Below, piece after piece: positions 1-6,116 of a DNA stretch of 8,929 bases. Where the stretch lies: positions 1 through 8,929 of the forward strand of contig JAFDIC010000138.1 in assembly GCA_019308525.1 (NCBI GenBank), given 5' to 3'. The stretch comes from Deltaproteobacteria bacterium (GTDB lineage: Bacteria; Desulfobacterota; DSM-4660; Desulfatiglandales; HGW-15). Position numbers and translations under genes: made by a program. Positions within the stretch are counted from its first letter, which is position 1. Every line of letters begins with the position of its first letter. Below the pieces are notes generated by a model, which was not told the DNA's origin, did not search any database, and was given only the letters and a program-made list of their open reading frames with translations.

Positions 1-341
1 CTTGTGACCATCGCCTCAAGTATCTTAACCTTCGTGTTTGCCTTGTCCTTGAATAAACTATGGAACTCCTCGAGACTGAAGCATGCTTCCCCCATCTCGG
101 GCGCCCTGACAAAGGTACCGCTCCCCTGGATGGTGGCAACAACGCCTTGATCCAGCAGGACCTTGATCGAGCGGCGCACGGTCATGGGGCTTACTTTGTA
201 TCTTTTGCATAGCTGGGATTCCGAGGGTAACCTACTGCCAGGCAGGTAGGCACCGGCTGCTATTTGCTCCTTAAGGATGTTTACGAGTTGAACATAGGCA
301 GGTTCGTAAGACGTGCGATCAATGTCTGTGATATTTGCCAT
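1..341 (-). CDS. GntR-family transcriptional regulator (HutC-like), C-terminus beyond window edge
   Basis: The reading frame starts at ATG 341-339 and stays open to the left edge, giving 113 visible residues. An in-frame TGA lies eight codons upstream of the ATG, so this is the first ATG in the open frame. Residues 14-80 form a typical GntR winged helix: a YVQLVNILKEQI helix, the G-x-RLPSE turn, the recognition helix around SPMTVRRSIKVL, and the wing GVVATIQGSGTFV. Residues 88-113 look like the start of a UTRA-type effector domain (HutC subfamily), but too little is visible to be sure. Such proteins are cytoplasmic, ligand-responsive and usually repressors. It is divergent from the methyltransferase operon, with about 520 bases between, so it probably controls that operon and perhaps itself. 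The effector is unknown and may be the methylated substrate. The ribosome site is weak (GAGG very close to the ATG). Confidence 0.93.
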   Translation of the reverse strand, partial: MANITDIDRTSYEPAYVQLVNILKEQIAAGAYLPGSRLPSESQLCKRYKVSPMTVRRSIKVLLDQGVVATIQGSGTFVRAPEMGEACFSLEEFHSLFKDKANTKVKILEAMVT

Positions 342-477
342 CCCTCGTTCTTTCGCAATAGATCAAGACGTTGAAGATCTGCCTTGGGAGTTGCCTTTGC
401 CCGGTCCTTGAAACGCTCGAGCCCCATGATTCTCGGCTCCACCGCAAGAGTCCATTGAATGTTACAGGAAAAAGTTT

Positions 478-511
478 TTGTTGACAAGGTTCCATATATA
501 TATTTATAAAT
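478..511. promoter_or_regulatory. Candidate GntR operator(s) overlapping the promoter
   Basis: Two dyad elements sit on the promoter. TTGT-TG-ACAA (478-487) has perfect four-base arms and covers the -35 box. ATTTATAAAT (502-511) is a perfect ten-base palindrome over the -10 box, next to an alternating AT run at 494-503. GntR regulators bind short dyads, often over the promoter they repress, and the regulator gene is divergent just to the left. Both positions would suit repression by blocking RNA polymerase. AT-rich palindromes also arise by chance, so this remains inference. Confidence 0.35.
481..510 (+). promoter_or_regulatory. Sigma-70-type promoter for the methyltransferase operon
   Basis: TTGACA at 481-486 is a perfect -35 box. 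TATAAA at 505-510 matches five of six bases of the -10 consensus, with an 18-base spacer that is AT-rich in its second half. It points towards the methyltransferase gene, with an expected transcription start near 517. It is the strongest promoter-like sequence I found in the window. The transcript would have a leader of about 340 bases before the GTG at 861. Confidence 0.6.
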
Positions 512-525
512 CAGGCGGACCGGTT

Positions 526-544
526 CCCTGTACGAGGTTCAGGG
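526..544 (+). other. Small hairpin at the start of the methyltransferase leader
   Basis: CCCTG (526-530) pairs with CAGGG (540-544) around a nine-base loop, just after the predicted transcription start. The stem is only five base pairs. It could stabilise the 5' end of the mRNA or mean nothing. Confidence 0.25.
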
Positions 545-608
545 GTCAAAGGACTCACAATGTAATTGCCCTTTTCAGTCTTTGATGGCTTCACAAAAAG
601 TCCAATTC

Positions 609-632
609 CCCGCGGAGCGGGATCCAAGGATC
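609..632 (+). other. GC-rich hairpin plus adjacent inverted repeat in the leader
   Basis: CCCGC (609-613) and GCGGG (617-621) form a tight stem with a GGA loop. GATCC (621-625) and GGATC (628-632) form a second dyad that shares its first base with the first. The two could be alternative structures in the leader mRNA. No T-run follows, so this is not a standard terminator. Confidence 0.3.
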
Positions 633-846
633 TGCGTTGGGCTTCATCTCGTTGTGATTGCTGCGTACGCTGAGTATGCCTCTCGCAGATACCGGTGATG
701 TTTGGCGGTGATCACACGAGATTCGCGCGCTCCCGATGGCGGGATTTCGCAAGCTCAACTTGAATACTTACTTGAAGCTTTTTACTTTGCCATCCAAATT
801 TTGACTTTTTACGAGTTCATCAATCTTTGGTCTTCAAGGGTTCCAT

Positions 847-852
847 GGAGGG
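847..852 (+). promoter_or_regulatory. Ribosome-binding site fixing the methyltransferase start at GTG 861
   Basis: GGAGGG lies eight bases before the in-frame GTG at 861. No comparable site precedes the longer TTG start at 702 or the GTG at 708. This site decides the start chosen here. Confidence 0.75.
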
Positions 853-860
853 CGCAAATC

Positions 861-2198
861 GTGGATAGATGGGTTTATTCCGAAAAGCATGCGGATAGGA
901 GACTCGAGGAGCTGAAAAACCGCTGGTTCAGCGGCGAAGATATCCCCTTTGTCAGCCCGGAGGCTGAAAGATTATACAAGGAGCGGGTTGGGATAATAAC
1001 CAGGGCCATTGAATTGGGGGAGCCGCCGGGCCGCGTACCCGTATGCCCCTCCCCGGGATTCTTCCCTCTCCAATATGCAGGATTCACGCCCTATGACGGC
1101 CACTACGACAAGGCCAAGCTGGCTCAGGCATGGGAAAAATACTACGTGGATTTTGACCCGGATTCCTATGCCGCTCCCACGAGCCTCACCCCTGGGAAGG
1201 TCCTGGACATCCTGGATTGCACATTTTACCACTGGCCCGGTCATGGAATCGCCAAGGAACGTACCTACCAATTTGTCGAACAGGAATATATGAAGGCAGA
1301 GGAGTACCAGGATTTTATCGATGACCCGACCGGCTTCTTTCTAAGTGTCTACTTTCCCCGAATTTTCCGTTCTTTGAAGGGACTGGAGGGCTTTCCCCTT
1401 CTACCCCCCATTCACGAATTACCCCTCATTACCTCGGGAATGCTGCCCTTTGGAAAGGAAGAACTTCAAGGGTCATTACGGGTCTTGATGGAAGCCGGGG
1501 ACGCAGATCAAGACTGGCTCAGCGGCCTTAGGAATTTGAATCTCAAAATCATGGCAATGGGGTACCCCTCCTTTAGCGGGGGCTTTTCAAAGGCGCCCTT
1601 TGACGCAATCGGCGATAGCTTAAGGGGAACCATAGGCATAATGATGGATATGTTCAGGCATGCCGAAGAACTCTTGGAAGCCTGCGAGAAGATGGTGCCT
1701 TTCATGGTCAAGGTGGGTGCCAGGGCGGGAAGGGCTAACGGACATCCCATTATTTTCATGCCTCTCCACAAGGGAGCGGACGGTTTCATGTCAGAGAAGC
1801 AGTTTGAGACCTTTTATTGGCCCACCCTGAGCAAGGTCATCATAGGGTTGGTAAATGAAGGAATGATTCCCCTCTTGTTTGCGGAAGGAAGGTATAATTC
1901 GCGGCTGGACCTCATCACTGACCTTCCCAAGGCAAGGACCATCTGGTGGTTTGATCAGACGGATATGGCAAGGGCCAAGGATACGGTAGGTAGGGTTGCC
2001 TGCTTGGCCGGGAATGTCCCCTTGAGTCTCTTGTGCACAGGAACACCGGAGGAGGTAAGGGCCTATTGTAAAGAACTCATTGATAGAGCCGGTAAAGATG
2101 GAGGATTCATCCTATCGACCGGGGGAGGCATGGACGAAGTTAGGGCCGAGAATGTAAAGGCAATGATAGACTTTTCCAAGGAATATGGGGTGTATTAA
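861..2198 (+). CDS. UroD/MtaA-like (uroporphyrinogen decarboxylase family) methyltransferase
   Basis: A 445-residue member of the UroD superfamily, which includes the corrinoid-dependent methyltransferases MtaA, MtbA and CmuA as well as HemE. The partner gene 35 bases downstream encodes a corrinoid protein, so methyl transfer is far more likely than haem synthesis. Visible features: a family-like N-terminus (VSPEAERLYKERV at 31-43, then a GRVPVCPSPGFFP stretch at 57-69), PLHKGADGF at 301-309, PLLFAEGRYNSRL at 337-349, GNVPLSLLCTGTPEEV at 384-399 and GGFILSTGGG at 414-423. The His-x-Cys zinc motif of MtaA is not present where expected. Glu342 and Cys392 are the likely replacement metal ligands (inference). 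GTG 861 is preferred over TTG 702, which would add 53 atypical residues without a ribosome site. The protein is cytoplasmic. The substrate cannot be read from the sequence; O-, N- or S-methyl compounds are all possible. Confidence 0.88.
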   Translation: MDRWVYSEKHADRRLEELKNRWFSGEDIPFVSPEAERLYKERVGIITRAIELGEPPGRVPVCPSPGFFPLQYAGFTPYDGHYDKAKLAQAWEKYYVDFDPDSYAAPTSLTPGKVLDILDCTFYHWPGHGIAKERTYQFVEQEYMKAEEYQDFIDDPTGFFLSVYFPRIFRSLKGLEGFPLLPPIHELPLITSGMLPFGKEELQGSLRVLMEAGDADQDWLSGLRNLNLKIMAMGYPSFSGGFSKAPFDAIGDSLRGTIGIMMDMFRHAEELLEACEKMVPFMVKVGARAGRANGHPIIFMPLHKGADGFMSEKQFETFYWPTLSKVIIGLVNEGMIPLLFAEGRYNSRLDLITDLPKARTIWWFDQTDMARAKDTVGRVACLAGNVPLSLLCTGTPEEVRAYCKELIDRAGKDGGFILSTGGGMDEVRAENVKAMIDFSKEYGVY

Positions 2199-2220
2199 TT
2201 CATGAAATTTCGACTTTGAA

Positions 2221-2226
2221 AGGAGG
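2221..2226 (+). promoter_or_regulatory. Ribosome-binding site of the corrinoid protein gene
   Basis: AGGAGG stands seven bases before ATG 2234. It selects this ATG over an in-frame TTG at 2216, which lies upstream of the site itself. Confidence 0.85.
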
Positions 2227-2233
2227 TAGGGAC

Positions 2234-2866
2234 ATGTCCAAGGAATTGGTCAACGCGATGGTCGGCATGAAGGAGAAGGAGGCCGTGAGTATCGCAAAGG
2301 ATCTCCTCGACGGTGGTGAAGATCCAATGAACATCCTTGATGCTTGCAAAGAGGCCATGGAAGAGGTGGGGAATCGCTTTGAGAAGGGTGATTTCTTTTT
2401 GCCTGAGCTCGTCATGGCGGGTGAAATGCTCAAGCAGATATCCGAATTTGTCAAGCCCAAGCTTCAGGGGGAAGAAGAGACGGAAAAACTCGGCAAGGTA
2501 ATCATAGGGACCGTCGAAGGGGATATCCACGATATCGGCAAGGATATTGTGGTCTTCATGCTCGACGTCAACGGCTTCGACGTACTGGACCTGGGTATTG
2601 ATGTCCCCCCTCAGAAGTTTGTTGATTCCATAAAGGATTTTCAACCATCGGTCATAGGGCTGAGCGGGTTCCTGACCCTGGCCTTTGATTCCATGAAGGC
2701 AACCGTGGAGGCTATCTCAGAAGCAGGGCTGAGGGACGATGTCAAAATCATGATCGGTGGAGGCCAAATTGACGAAGAGGTGAGGAAATATTCCGGCGCG
2801 GATGCTTATGGCACGGATGCCATGGATGCGGTCAAATTGGCCAAACAATGGATTGGGACAAACTGA
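2234..2866 (+). CDS. Corrinoid (B12-binding) methyl-carrier protein, MtaC/MtbC-like
   Basis: A 210-residue, full-length member of the methyltransferase corrinoid-protein family. Residues 1-80 are the helical cap that shields the methyl group (ELVNAMVGMKEKEA, then NRFEKGDFFLPELVMAGEML). Residues 87-210 are the Rossmann-like B12 domain. It carries D97-x-H99-x-x-G102 (in EGDIHDIGKD), where His99 should be the lower ligand of cobalt, SGFLTL at 144-149 and the glycine run GGG at 175-177. The protein would cycle between Co(I) and methyl-Co(III), taking a methyl group from one methyltransferase and giving it to another. It follows the UroD-like gene with its own strong ribosome site and is almost surely co-transcribed. 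The reductive activator (RamA/RACE type) needed to rescue Co(II) is not in the window. It has no signal peptide and is cytoplasmic. Confidence 0.95.
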   Translation: MSKELVNAMVGMKEKEAVSIAKDLLDGGEDPMNILDACKEAMEEVGNRFEKGDFFLPELVMAGEMLKQISEFVKPKLQGEEETEKLGKVIIGTVEGDIHDIGKDIVVFMLDVNGFDVLDLGIDVPPQKFVDSIKDFQPSVIGLSGFLTLAFDSMKATVEAISEAGLRDDVKIMIGGGQIDEEVRKYSGADAYGTDAMDAVKLAKQWIGTN

Positions 2867-3943
2867 TTAGGGCCTCGTCCACCTGAAATAGGCCTCTACG
2901 TCTTCAAGGGAGATTTTTTCAGCCCGGTCCAGGAGGCGGGACTTGGCTCTTGCTATTCGATCGTTGGCCTGCTGGAGTCTGTTTAGGGACAGGGTTCCCT
3001 TGAGGATATTATTTCTTATGAGCCTCAGCGAATCAAAGAACAGGGCCTGATCCTTGCAAATCAGCAGGATGTCTGCGCCTGCCTCAAGGGCATCCATGGA
3101 CCCTTCCGCGACCGGTTTGTGTCTTCTCACGGCGCCCATCTCCAGGTCATCGGTTATCACCAGCCCCTGGAAACCCATTTTCTCCCTCAAGAGGCCGGTT
3201 ACTATGGCCCGGGACATAGTTGCAGGCCGTCCGGGATCAAGGGCCTCATAGACCGCATGGGATGTCATTATTCCACAGACCCCTTGAGCAATCGCCTCCT
3301 TGAAGGGTACCAGGTGGGTTTGTTCCATTTCTTCTGGCTGGATATCTATTACGGGCAGATCGTGGTGGGGGTCCACCCTGGCCTGCCCCAATCCTGGGAA
3401 GTGCTTGGCTACGGCCATTATGCCGTTTTCCTGAAGGGTCCGTATCACTTTCCTGCCCAGGCTTGAAACCAGTTGTGGATCTTCTCCAAAGGTCCGCCCC
3501 ATGAGGTGCTTTTCCACGTCGCCGCCCCCCAGGTCAAGGACGGGCGCAAGATTCATATTGATCCCAACCAGCCTTAGTTCCTCGGCCGTAATTCTTGCGA
3601 ACCTGTCCGCCTCTTCAACGGGGTTCTCAGAAGCTCCTATGGCGCTGTTACCCGGGAACCGGGTAAAGGGTGCCCTCAGCCTGGCAACTCTCCCGCCCTC
3701 CTGGTCTATGGCGATAAAAAGTGGAGTCCGGTTGGCAGCAATGGCCTCCTGCTGAAGCTCCTTGCACAGGCTCGCCAGTTGTAACGGGTCCGCGATGTTC
3801 CTCGAGAAGAGGATGACCCCGCCGATGTTATGGCGGCTTATGAGGGACCTGGTCTGCCCATCCAGTTCCCGGCCTGGAAAACCGATCATAAAAAGCTGGC
3901 CGATCTTTGCGTCAAGTTCTGAAAGCTCGAGCGTGGTCCCCAA
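2867..3943 (-). CDS. nagZ: Beta-N-acetylhexosaminidase (glycoside hydrolase family 3)
   Basis: A 358-residue GH3 enzyme of NagZ length. It cleaves GlcNAc from GlcNAc-1,6-anhydroMurNAc peptides in cell-wall recycling. Visible motifs: AKIGQLFMIGFPG at 12-24, IDQEGGRV at 79-86, KHFPG at 180-184, the Asp191-Pro-His193 dyad typical of NagZ acid/base catalysis, and TDDLEMGA at 264-271 with the nucleophile probably Asp265. The loop reads GLG where many NagZ proteins have GHG. There is no signal peptide, which fits a cytosolic recycling enzyme. I chose TTG 3943 because GGGAG (3950-3954) lies six bases upstream and the protein then begins close to the family N-terminus. A longer start at TTG 3973 (368 residues) lacks a ribosome site. 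It is divergent from the nucleotidyltransferase-kinase pair and convergent with the corrinoid gene, with no base between the two stop codons. Confidence 0.93.
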   Translation of the reverse strand: MGTTLELSELDAKIGQLFMIGFPGRELDGQTRSLISRHNIGGVILFSRNIADPLQLASLCKELQQEAIAANRTPLFIAIDQEGGRVARLRAPFTRFPGNSAIGASENPVEEADRFARITAEELRLVGINMNLAPVLDLGGGDVEKHLMGRTFGEDPQLVSSLGRKVIRTLQENGIMAVAKHFPGLGQARVDPHHDLPVIDIQPEEMEQTHLVPFKEAIAQGVCGIMTSHAVYEALDPGRPATMSRAIVTGLLREKMGFQGLVITDDLEMGAVRRHKPVAEGSMDALEAGADILLICKDQALFFDSLRLIRNNILKGTLSLNRLQQANDRIARAKSRLLDRAEKISLEDVEAYFRWTRP

Positions 3944-3996
3944 TGGAAGCTCCCGCCTTACCCCTGGCACCAACGGATAGAAGGGGTATTTTTCGG

Positions 3997-4023
3997 TTGA
4001 CTTGCCTACTATTCATCTATAGT
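3997..4023 (+). promoter_or_regulatory. Candidate promoter for the nucleotidyltransferase-kinase operon
   Basis: TTGACT (3997-4002) and TATAGT (4018-4023) each match five of six consensus bases, but the spacer is only 15 bases, which is short. The -10 overlaps a palindromic CTATAG, and a weaker match reads leftward towards nagZ, so the short intergenic region may drive both directions. Confidence 0.4.
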
Positions 4024-4057
4024 CAGTTAAGGACAATTGCAATAAAAAAAGGAAATA

Positions 4058-4078
4058 GTGAATTCTTTCTCGTCATGA
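4058..4078 (+). other. Possible six-codon leader ORF coupled to the nucleotidyltransferase
   Basis: AAGGA (4049-4053) lies four bases before GTG 4058. The frame reads GTG and five further codons, then TGA at 4076-4078, giving the peptide MNSFSS. The stop overlaps the ATG of the next gene as ATGA. The downstream ATG has no ribosome site of its own at normal spacing. A ribosome loaded at AAGGA could translate the mini-ORF and re-initiate at 4075. It could equally be a chance frame, with the AAGGA acting poorly at a distance. Confidence 0.3.
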
Positions 4079-4974
4079 AAGCCATGATCCTTGCTGCGGG
4101 GCTCGGAACCAGGCTGTTCCCCCTGACGCGCTTCAGACCAAAGGCCCTCGTTCCCATTGTCAACAAGCCCATCATCGGAAGGACAATTGAGTACCTCAAG
4201 GGCCACGGGGTAAGCAAAATCATCGTCAACGCTCACCACCATCATGGACAACTGCTTGACTACCTCGGCGGAGGAAAGGCCTTCGGACTGGAGATAGAAG
4301 CCAGAGTGGAGCCCGTAATCCTGGGCACTGGTGGCGGTATAAAGAATACGGAAGACTTCTGGCACGGGGAATCCTTTTTGGTAATCAACGGTGATATCTT
4401 GACAAACATAGATCTTAACGATGTACGCAAGTTTCACCAAGACTCGGGGGCTCTTGTAACCCTGGTCCTCCATGACCGCGAACCCTTCAACCAGGTGAAG
4501 ATGGAAAATGACCACCGTATCAGTGACATCGGCCACGGCAATATGCCGGATAGACTCGCCTTCACAGGCATACACATCATCAATCCTCGGGCCCTCAAGC
4601 ACATACCCAGGGATCAGTTTTCGGATATCATTACCTGCTACCGGGATCTTATAGCATTGCGGGAACCTATCAAGGCATATGTCGCGCAGGGTCATTACTG
4701 GTTTGACGTGGGGACGATTGCATCCTATGTGGAAGCAAACAGGAAACTCCTAAAGGAGCCGTTTGCAATCGCTCATGATTGTTACGTGGGCCCCGGCGTG
4801 AAGTTCGAGGAATGGGCGATCGTGGGGGCAAGGAGCCATCTTGAAAAGGATGTGGAAATAAGGCGGTCCATTCTCTGGGAAGAGGTAAGCGTAGAACAGG
4901 GCGTCAGGATAGAGGACAGCATTGTTACCTCTTCACAGGCGGTCGCCCGGGACCTCGTAGGAAAAATACTCTAG
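4075..4974 (+). CDS. Sugar-1-phosphate nucleotidyltransferase, MurU-like with C-terminal hexapeptide-type extension
   Basis: A 299-residue NDP-sugar pyrophosphorylase-type enzyme: NTP plus sugar-1-phosphate gives NDP-sugar plus pyrophosphate. The signature LAAGLGTRL (6-14) is followed by RPKALVPI (21-28), which holds the catalytic lysine region. NGD (105-107) and FDVG (210-213) supply the likely metal-binding aspartates. Residues 1-226 resemble MurU (UDP-MurNAc synthesis) and mannose-1-phosphate guanylyltransferases. Residues 228-299 look like a short left-handed beta-helix (CYVGPGVKFEEWAIVG, then further repeats), a domain the roughly 225-residue MurU of Pseudomonas lacks. The kinase gene starts 42 bases downstream, and nagZ is divergent. 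That supports a MurNAc-1-P uridylyltransferase role, but other sugars are possible. ATG 4075 puts the family N-terminus MKAMILAAG at residue 1; the frame stays open further upstream, but that sequence is not family-like. Confidence 0.9.
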   Translation: MKAMILAAGLGTRLFPLTRFRPKALVPIVNKPIIGRTIEYLKGHGVSKIIVNAHHHHGQLLDYLGGGKAFGLEIEARVEPVILGTGGGIKNTEDFWHGESFLVINGDILTNIDLNDVRKFHQDSGALVTLVLHDREPFNQVKMENDHRISDIGHGNMPDRLAFTGIHIINPRALKHIPRDQFSDIITCYRDLIALREPIKAYVAQGHYWFDVGTIASYVEANRKLLKEPFAIAHDCYVGPGVKFEEWAIVGARSHLEKDVEIRRSILWEEVSVEQGVRIEDSIVTSSQAVARDLVGKIL

Positions 4975-5016
4975 ATCCTGCCTCGGGGTCTCCTCCTGGG
5001 CCCCTGGACAGAGTGC

Positions 5017-6078
5017 ATGGAACGCCTCATATCGTGGGGTTGCGGACAAAAGATGGACTCCAAGAAGCTTGGCGCGGGACTACTTGATGCGGTCAAAGCC
5101 TTCCTCCGGCATCGGGGGTTTTCAGGCTCCCCTGTCTCGATTGAACCTCTCGCCGGTGACGGTTCGCGAAGGAGATTCTACAGGATTCACCTCCATGGCA
5201 ATGACTTTAGCTGTGTTATCATGGAGAACCCGCCTGCCTCGGAGTTCCTCGAAAGGGAGAACAGGGCCTACTTGAGGATAGGGCAACACCTCCGAGAGGT
5301 GGGTTTGCCCGTTCCGGAGATCTATGGTTTTGACCTTGAACAAGGGTGGTTTTTCATGGAGGATGTAGGTGATACGAACCTCCAGAAGGCTGCCTCCCAC
5401 AGGAAAGAGCGAGTCTCCCTCTACCAGCAGGTGCTGCACGTGCTCTTCTGCCTCCAGACCGAAGGCGTCAAGGGCTTTGACAGGACCTGGACCTGCCAGA
5501 CTGAGAGCTATGACAGGACAATTATGCGCCGCTATGAATCCGACTATTTCAGGAACGCGTACCTTACCAACTTCCTGGGTCTGAAACAGGACTGGTCATT
5601 CCTGGAAAGCCCCTTTCAGCACTTGGCTGAAATGGCTTCCAGGGCGGGGGCTGAATACCTCATGCACAGGGATTTCCAATCACGGAACATTTTTGTCAAA
5701 TCGGGCAAGATAAGAATCCTGGACTGGCAGGGTGCCAGGCTGGGCCCCCTTGCCTATGATGTGGCCTCCCTGCTCATTGACCCATATGTGGGGTTGCCGG
5801 GCATGGAGAAGATGCGTCTCTACAACTTCTACCTGGGCCTTCTCTCAAGAAATCGCCCCGGCACGCTCAACGCCTTTGAAGAATACTTTCCATACTTGGC
5901 CATCCAGAGGAATCTCCAGATCCTCGGCGCCTTCTCTCATCTATCCCTGGTAGAGAAAAAGGCCCATTTCGAGCCTTACATTCCCCGAGCCTTGGATTCC
6001 CTCAAAGAACTCCTGATGACCCTGGGAGACATGGAACTGAGACCCCTGCTTGAACTCCTGGAAGCCCTGCCCGGGTGA
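5017..6078 (+). CDS. AmgK-like sugar kinase (COG3178, aminoglycoside phosphotransferase fold)
   Basis: A 353-residue small-molecule kinase. AmgK of Pseudomonas phosphorylates the anomeric hydroxyl of MurNAc or GlcNAc, feeding MurU. Visible: the glycine-poor nucleotide loop AGDGSRRRFYRI (46-57), the hinge FFMEDVGD (112-119), the catalytic loop H217-R-D219-FQSR-N224, the metal site D236-W-Q238 and the following GPLAYDVASLL (243-253), a stretch very like AmgK. It has no signal peptide or membrane segment. It follows the nucleotidyltransferase by 42 bases and is probably co-transcribed with it, so one enzyme would make the sugar-1-phosphate and the other activate it. The start is uncertain: ATG 5053 would remove 12 residues and give a more family-like beginning. 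Both ATGs have only a GGA seven to eight bases upstream. The MurNAc substrate is inferred from family and context. Confidence 0.88.
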   Translation: MERLISWGCGQKMDSKKLGAGLLDAVKAFLRHRGFSGSPVSIEPLAGDGSRRRFYRIHLHGNDFSCVIMENPPASEFLERENRAYLRIGQHLREVGLPVPEIYGFDLEQGWFFMEDVGDTNLQKAASHRKERVSLYQQVLHVLFCLQTEGVKGFDRTWTCQTESYDRTIMRRYESDYFRNAYLTNFLGLKQDWSFLESPFQHLAEMASRAGAEYLMHRDFQSRNIFVKSGKIRILDWQGARLGPLAYDVASLLIDPYVGLPGMEKMRLYNFYLGLLSRNRPGTLNAFEEYFPYLAIQRNLQILGAFSHLSLVEKKAHFEPYIPRALDSLKELLMTLGDMELRPLLELLEALPG

Positions 6079-6116
6079 ACCCCTTTCTTTTCGCCAGCCG
6101 GTTTCCAGGAGGGTTC
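6077..6116. repeat. Inverted repeat in the convergent gap after the kinase gene
   Basis: GAACCC (6077-6082) and GGGTTC (6111-6116) are perfect inverted arms 28 bases apart. They span the whole 36-base gap between the convergent kinase and SH3-protein genes and reach into both stop regions. The loop is long for an intrinsic terminator and no clear T-run follows. A two-way terminator is possible but weakly supported. Confidence 0.25.

Larger units (their letters stand above)
342..860. other. Gene-free control region between regulator and methyltransferase
   Basis: I see no supportable gene in these 519 bases. The methyltransferase frame stays open upstream to a TTG at 702, but residues encoded by 702-860 do not resemble the family N-terminus and that TTG has no ribosome site. 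Short ATG frames at 676 and 698 also lack ribosome sites. The region holds a strong promoter-like sequence at 481-510 with palindromic elements on it, a small hairpin at 526-544, and a second at 609-621 followed by an inverted GATCC/GGATC at 621-632. If the promoter is real, the mRNA leader is about 340 bases long. I looked for cobalamin-riboswitch hallmarks and did not find them. Confidence 0.6.

Noticed and set aside
281..487. A 68-residue minus-strand frame overlapping the start of the GntR gene
   Set aside because: TTG start without a ribosome site, no recognisable motif, and it overlaps the better supported regulator start in another frame.
801..829. A second promoter starting with TTGACT at 801
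   Set aside because: No acceptable -10 box lies 16 to 18 bases downstream.
510..860. Cobalamin riboswitch in the leader of a B12-related operon
   Set aside because: I found neither a B12-box-like sequence nor the expected multi-stem layout. A covariance search could still overturn this.
3119..3466. A 115-residue plus-strand frame inside nagZ
   Set aside because: It lies antisense to the catalytic part of nagZ, which is conserved; there is no ribosome site or motif.
4027..4695. A 222-residue open frame antisense to the nucleotidyltransferase gene
   Set aside because: The plus-strand frame carries clear nucleotidyltransferase motifs; the antisense protein shows no domain and mirrors the codon pattern of the real gene.
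4975..5016. Terminator between the nucleotidyltransferase and kinase genes
   Set aside because: GGGG and CCCC tracts could pair, but the stem is short and no T-run follows; co-transcription is more likely.
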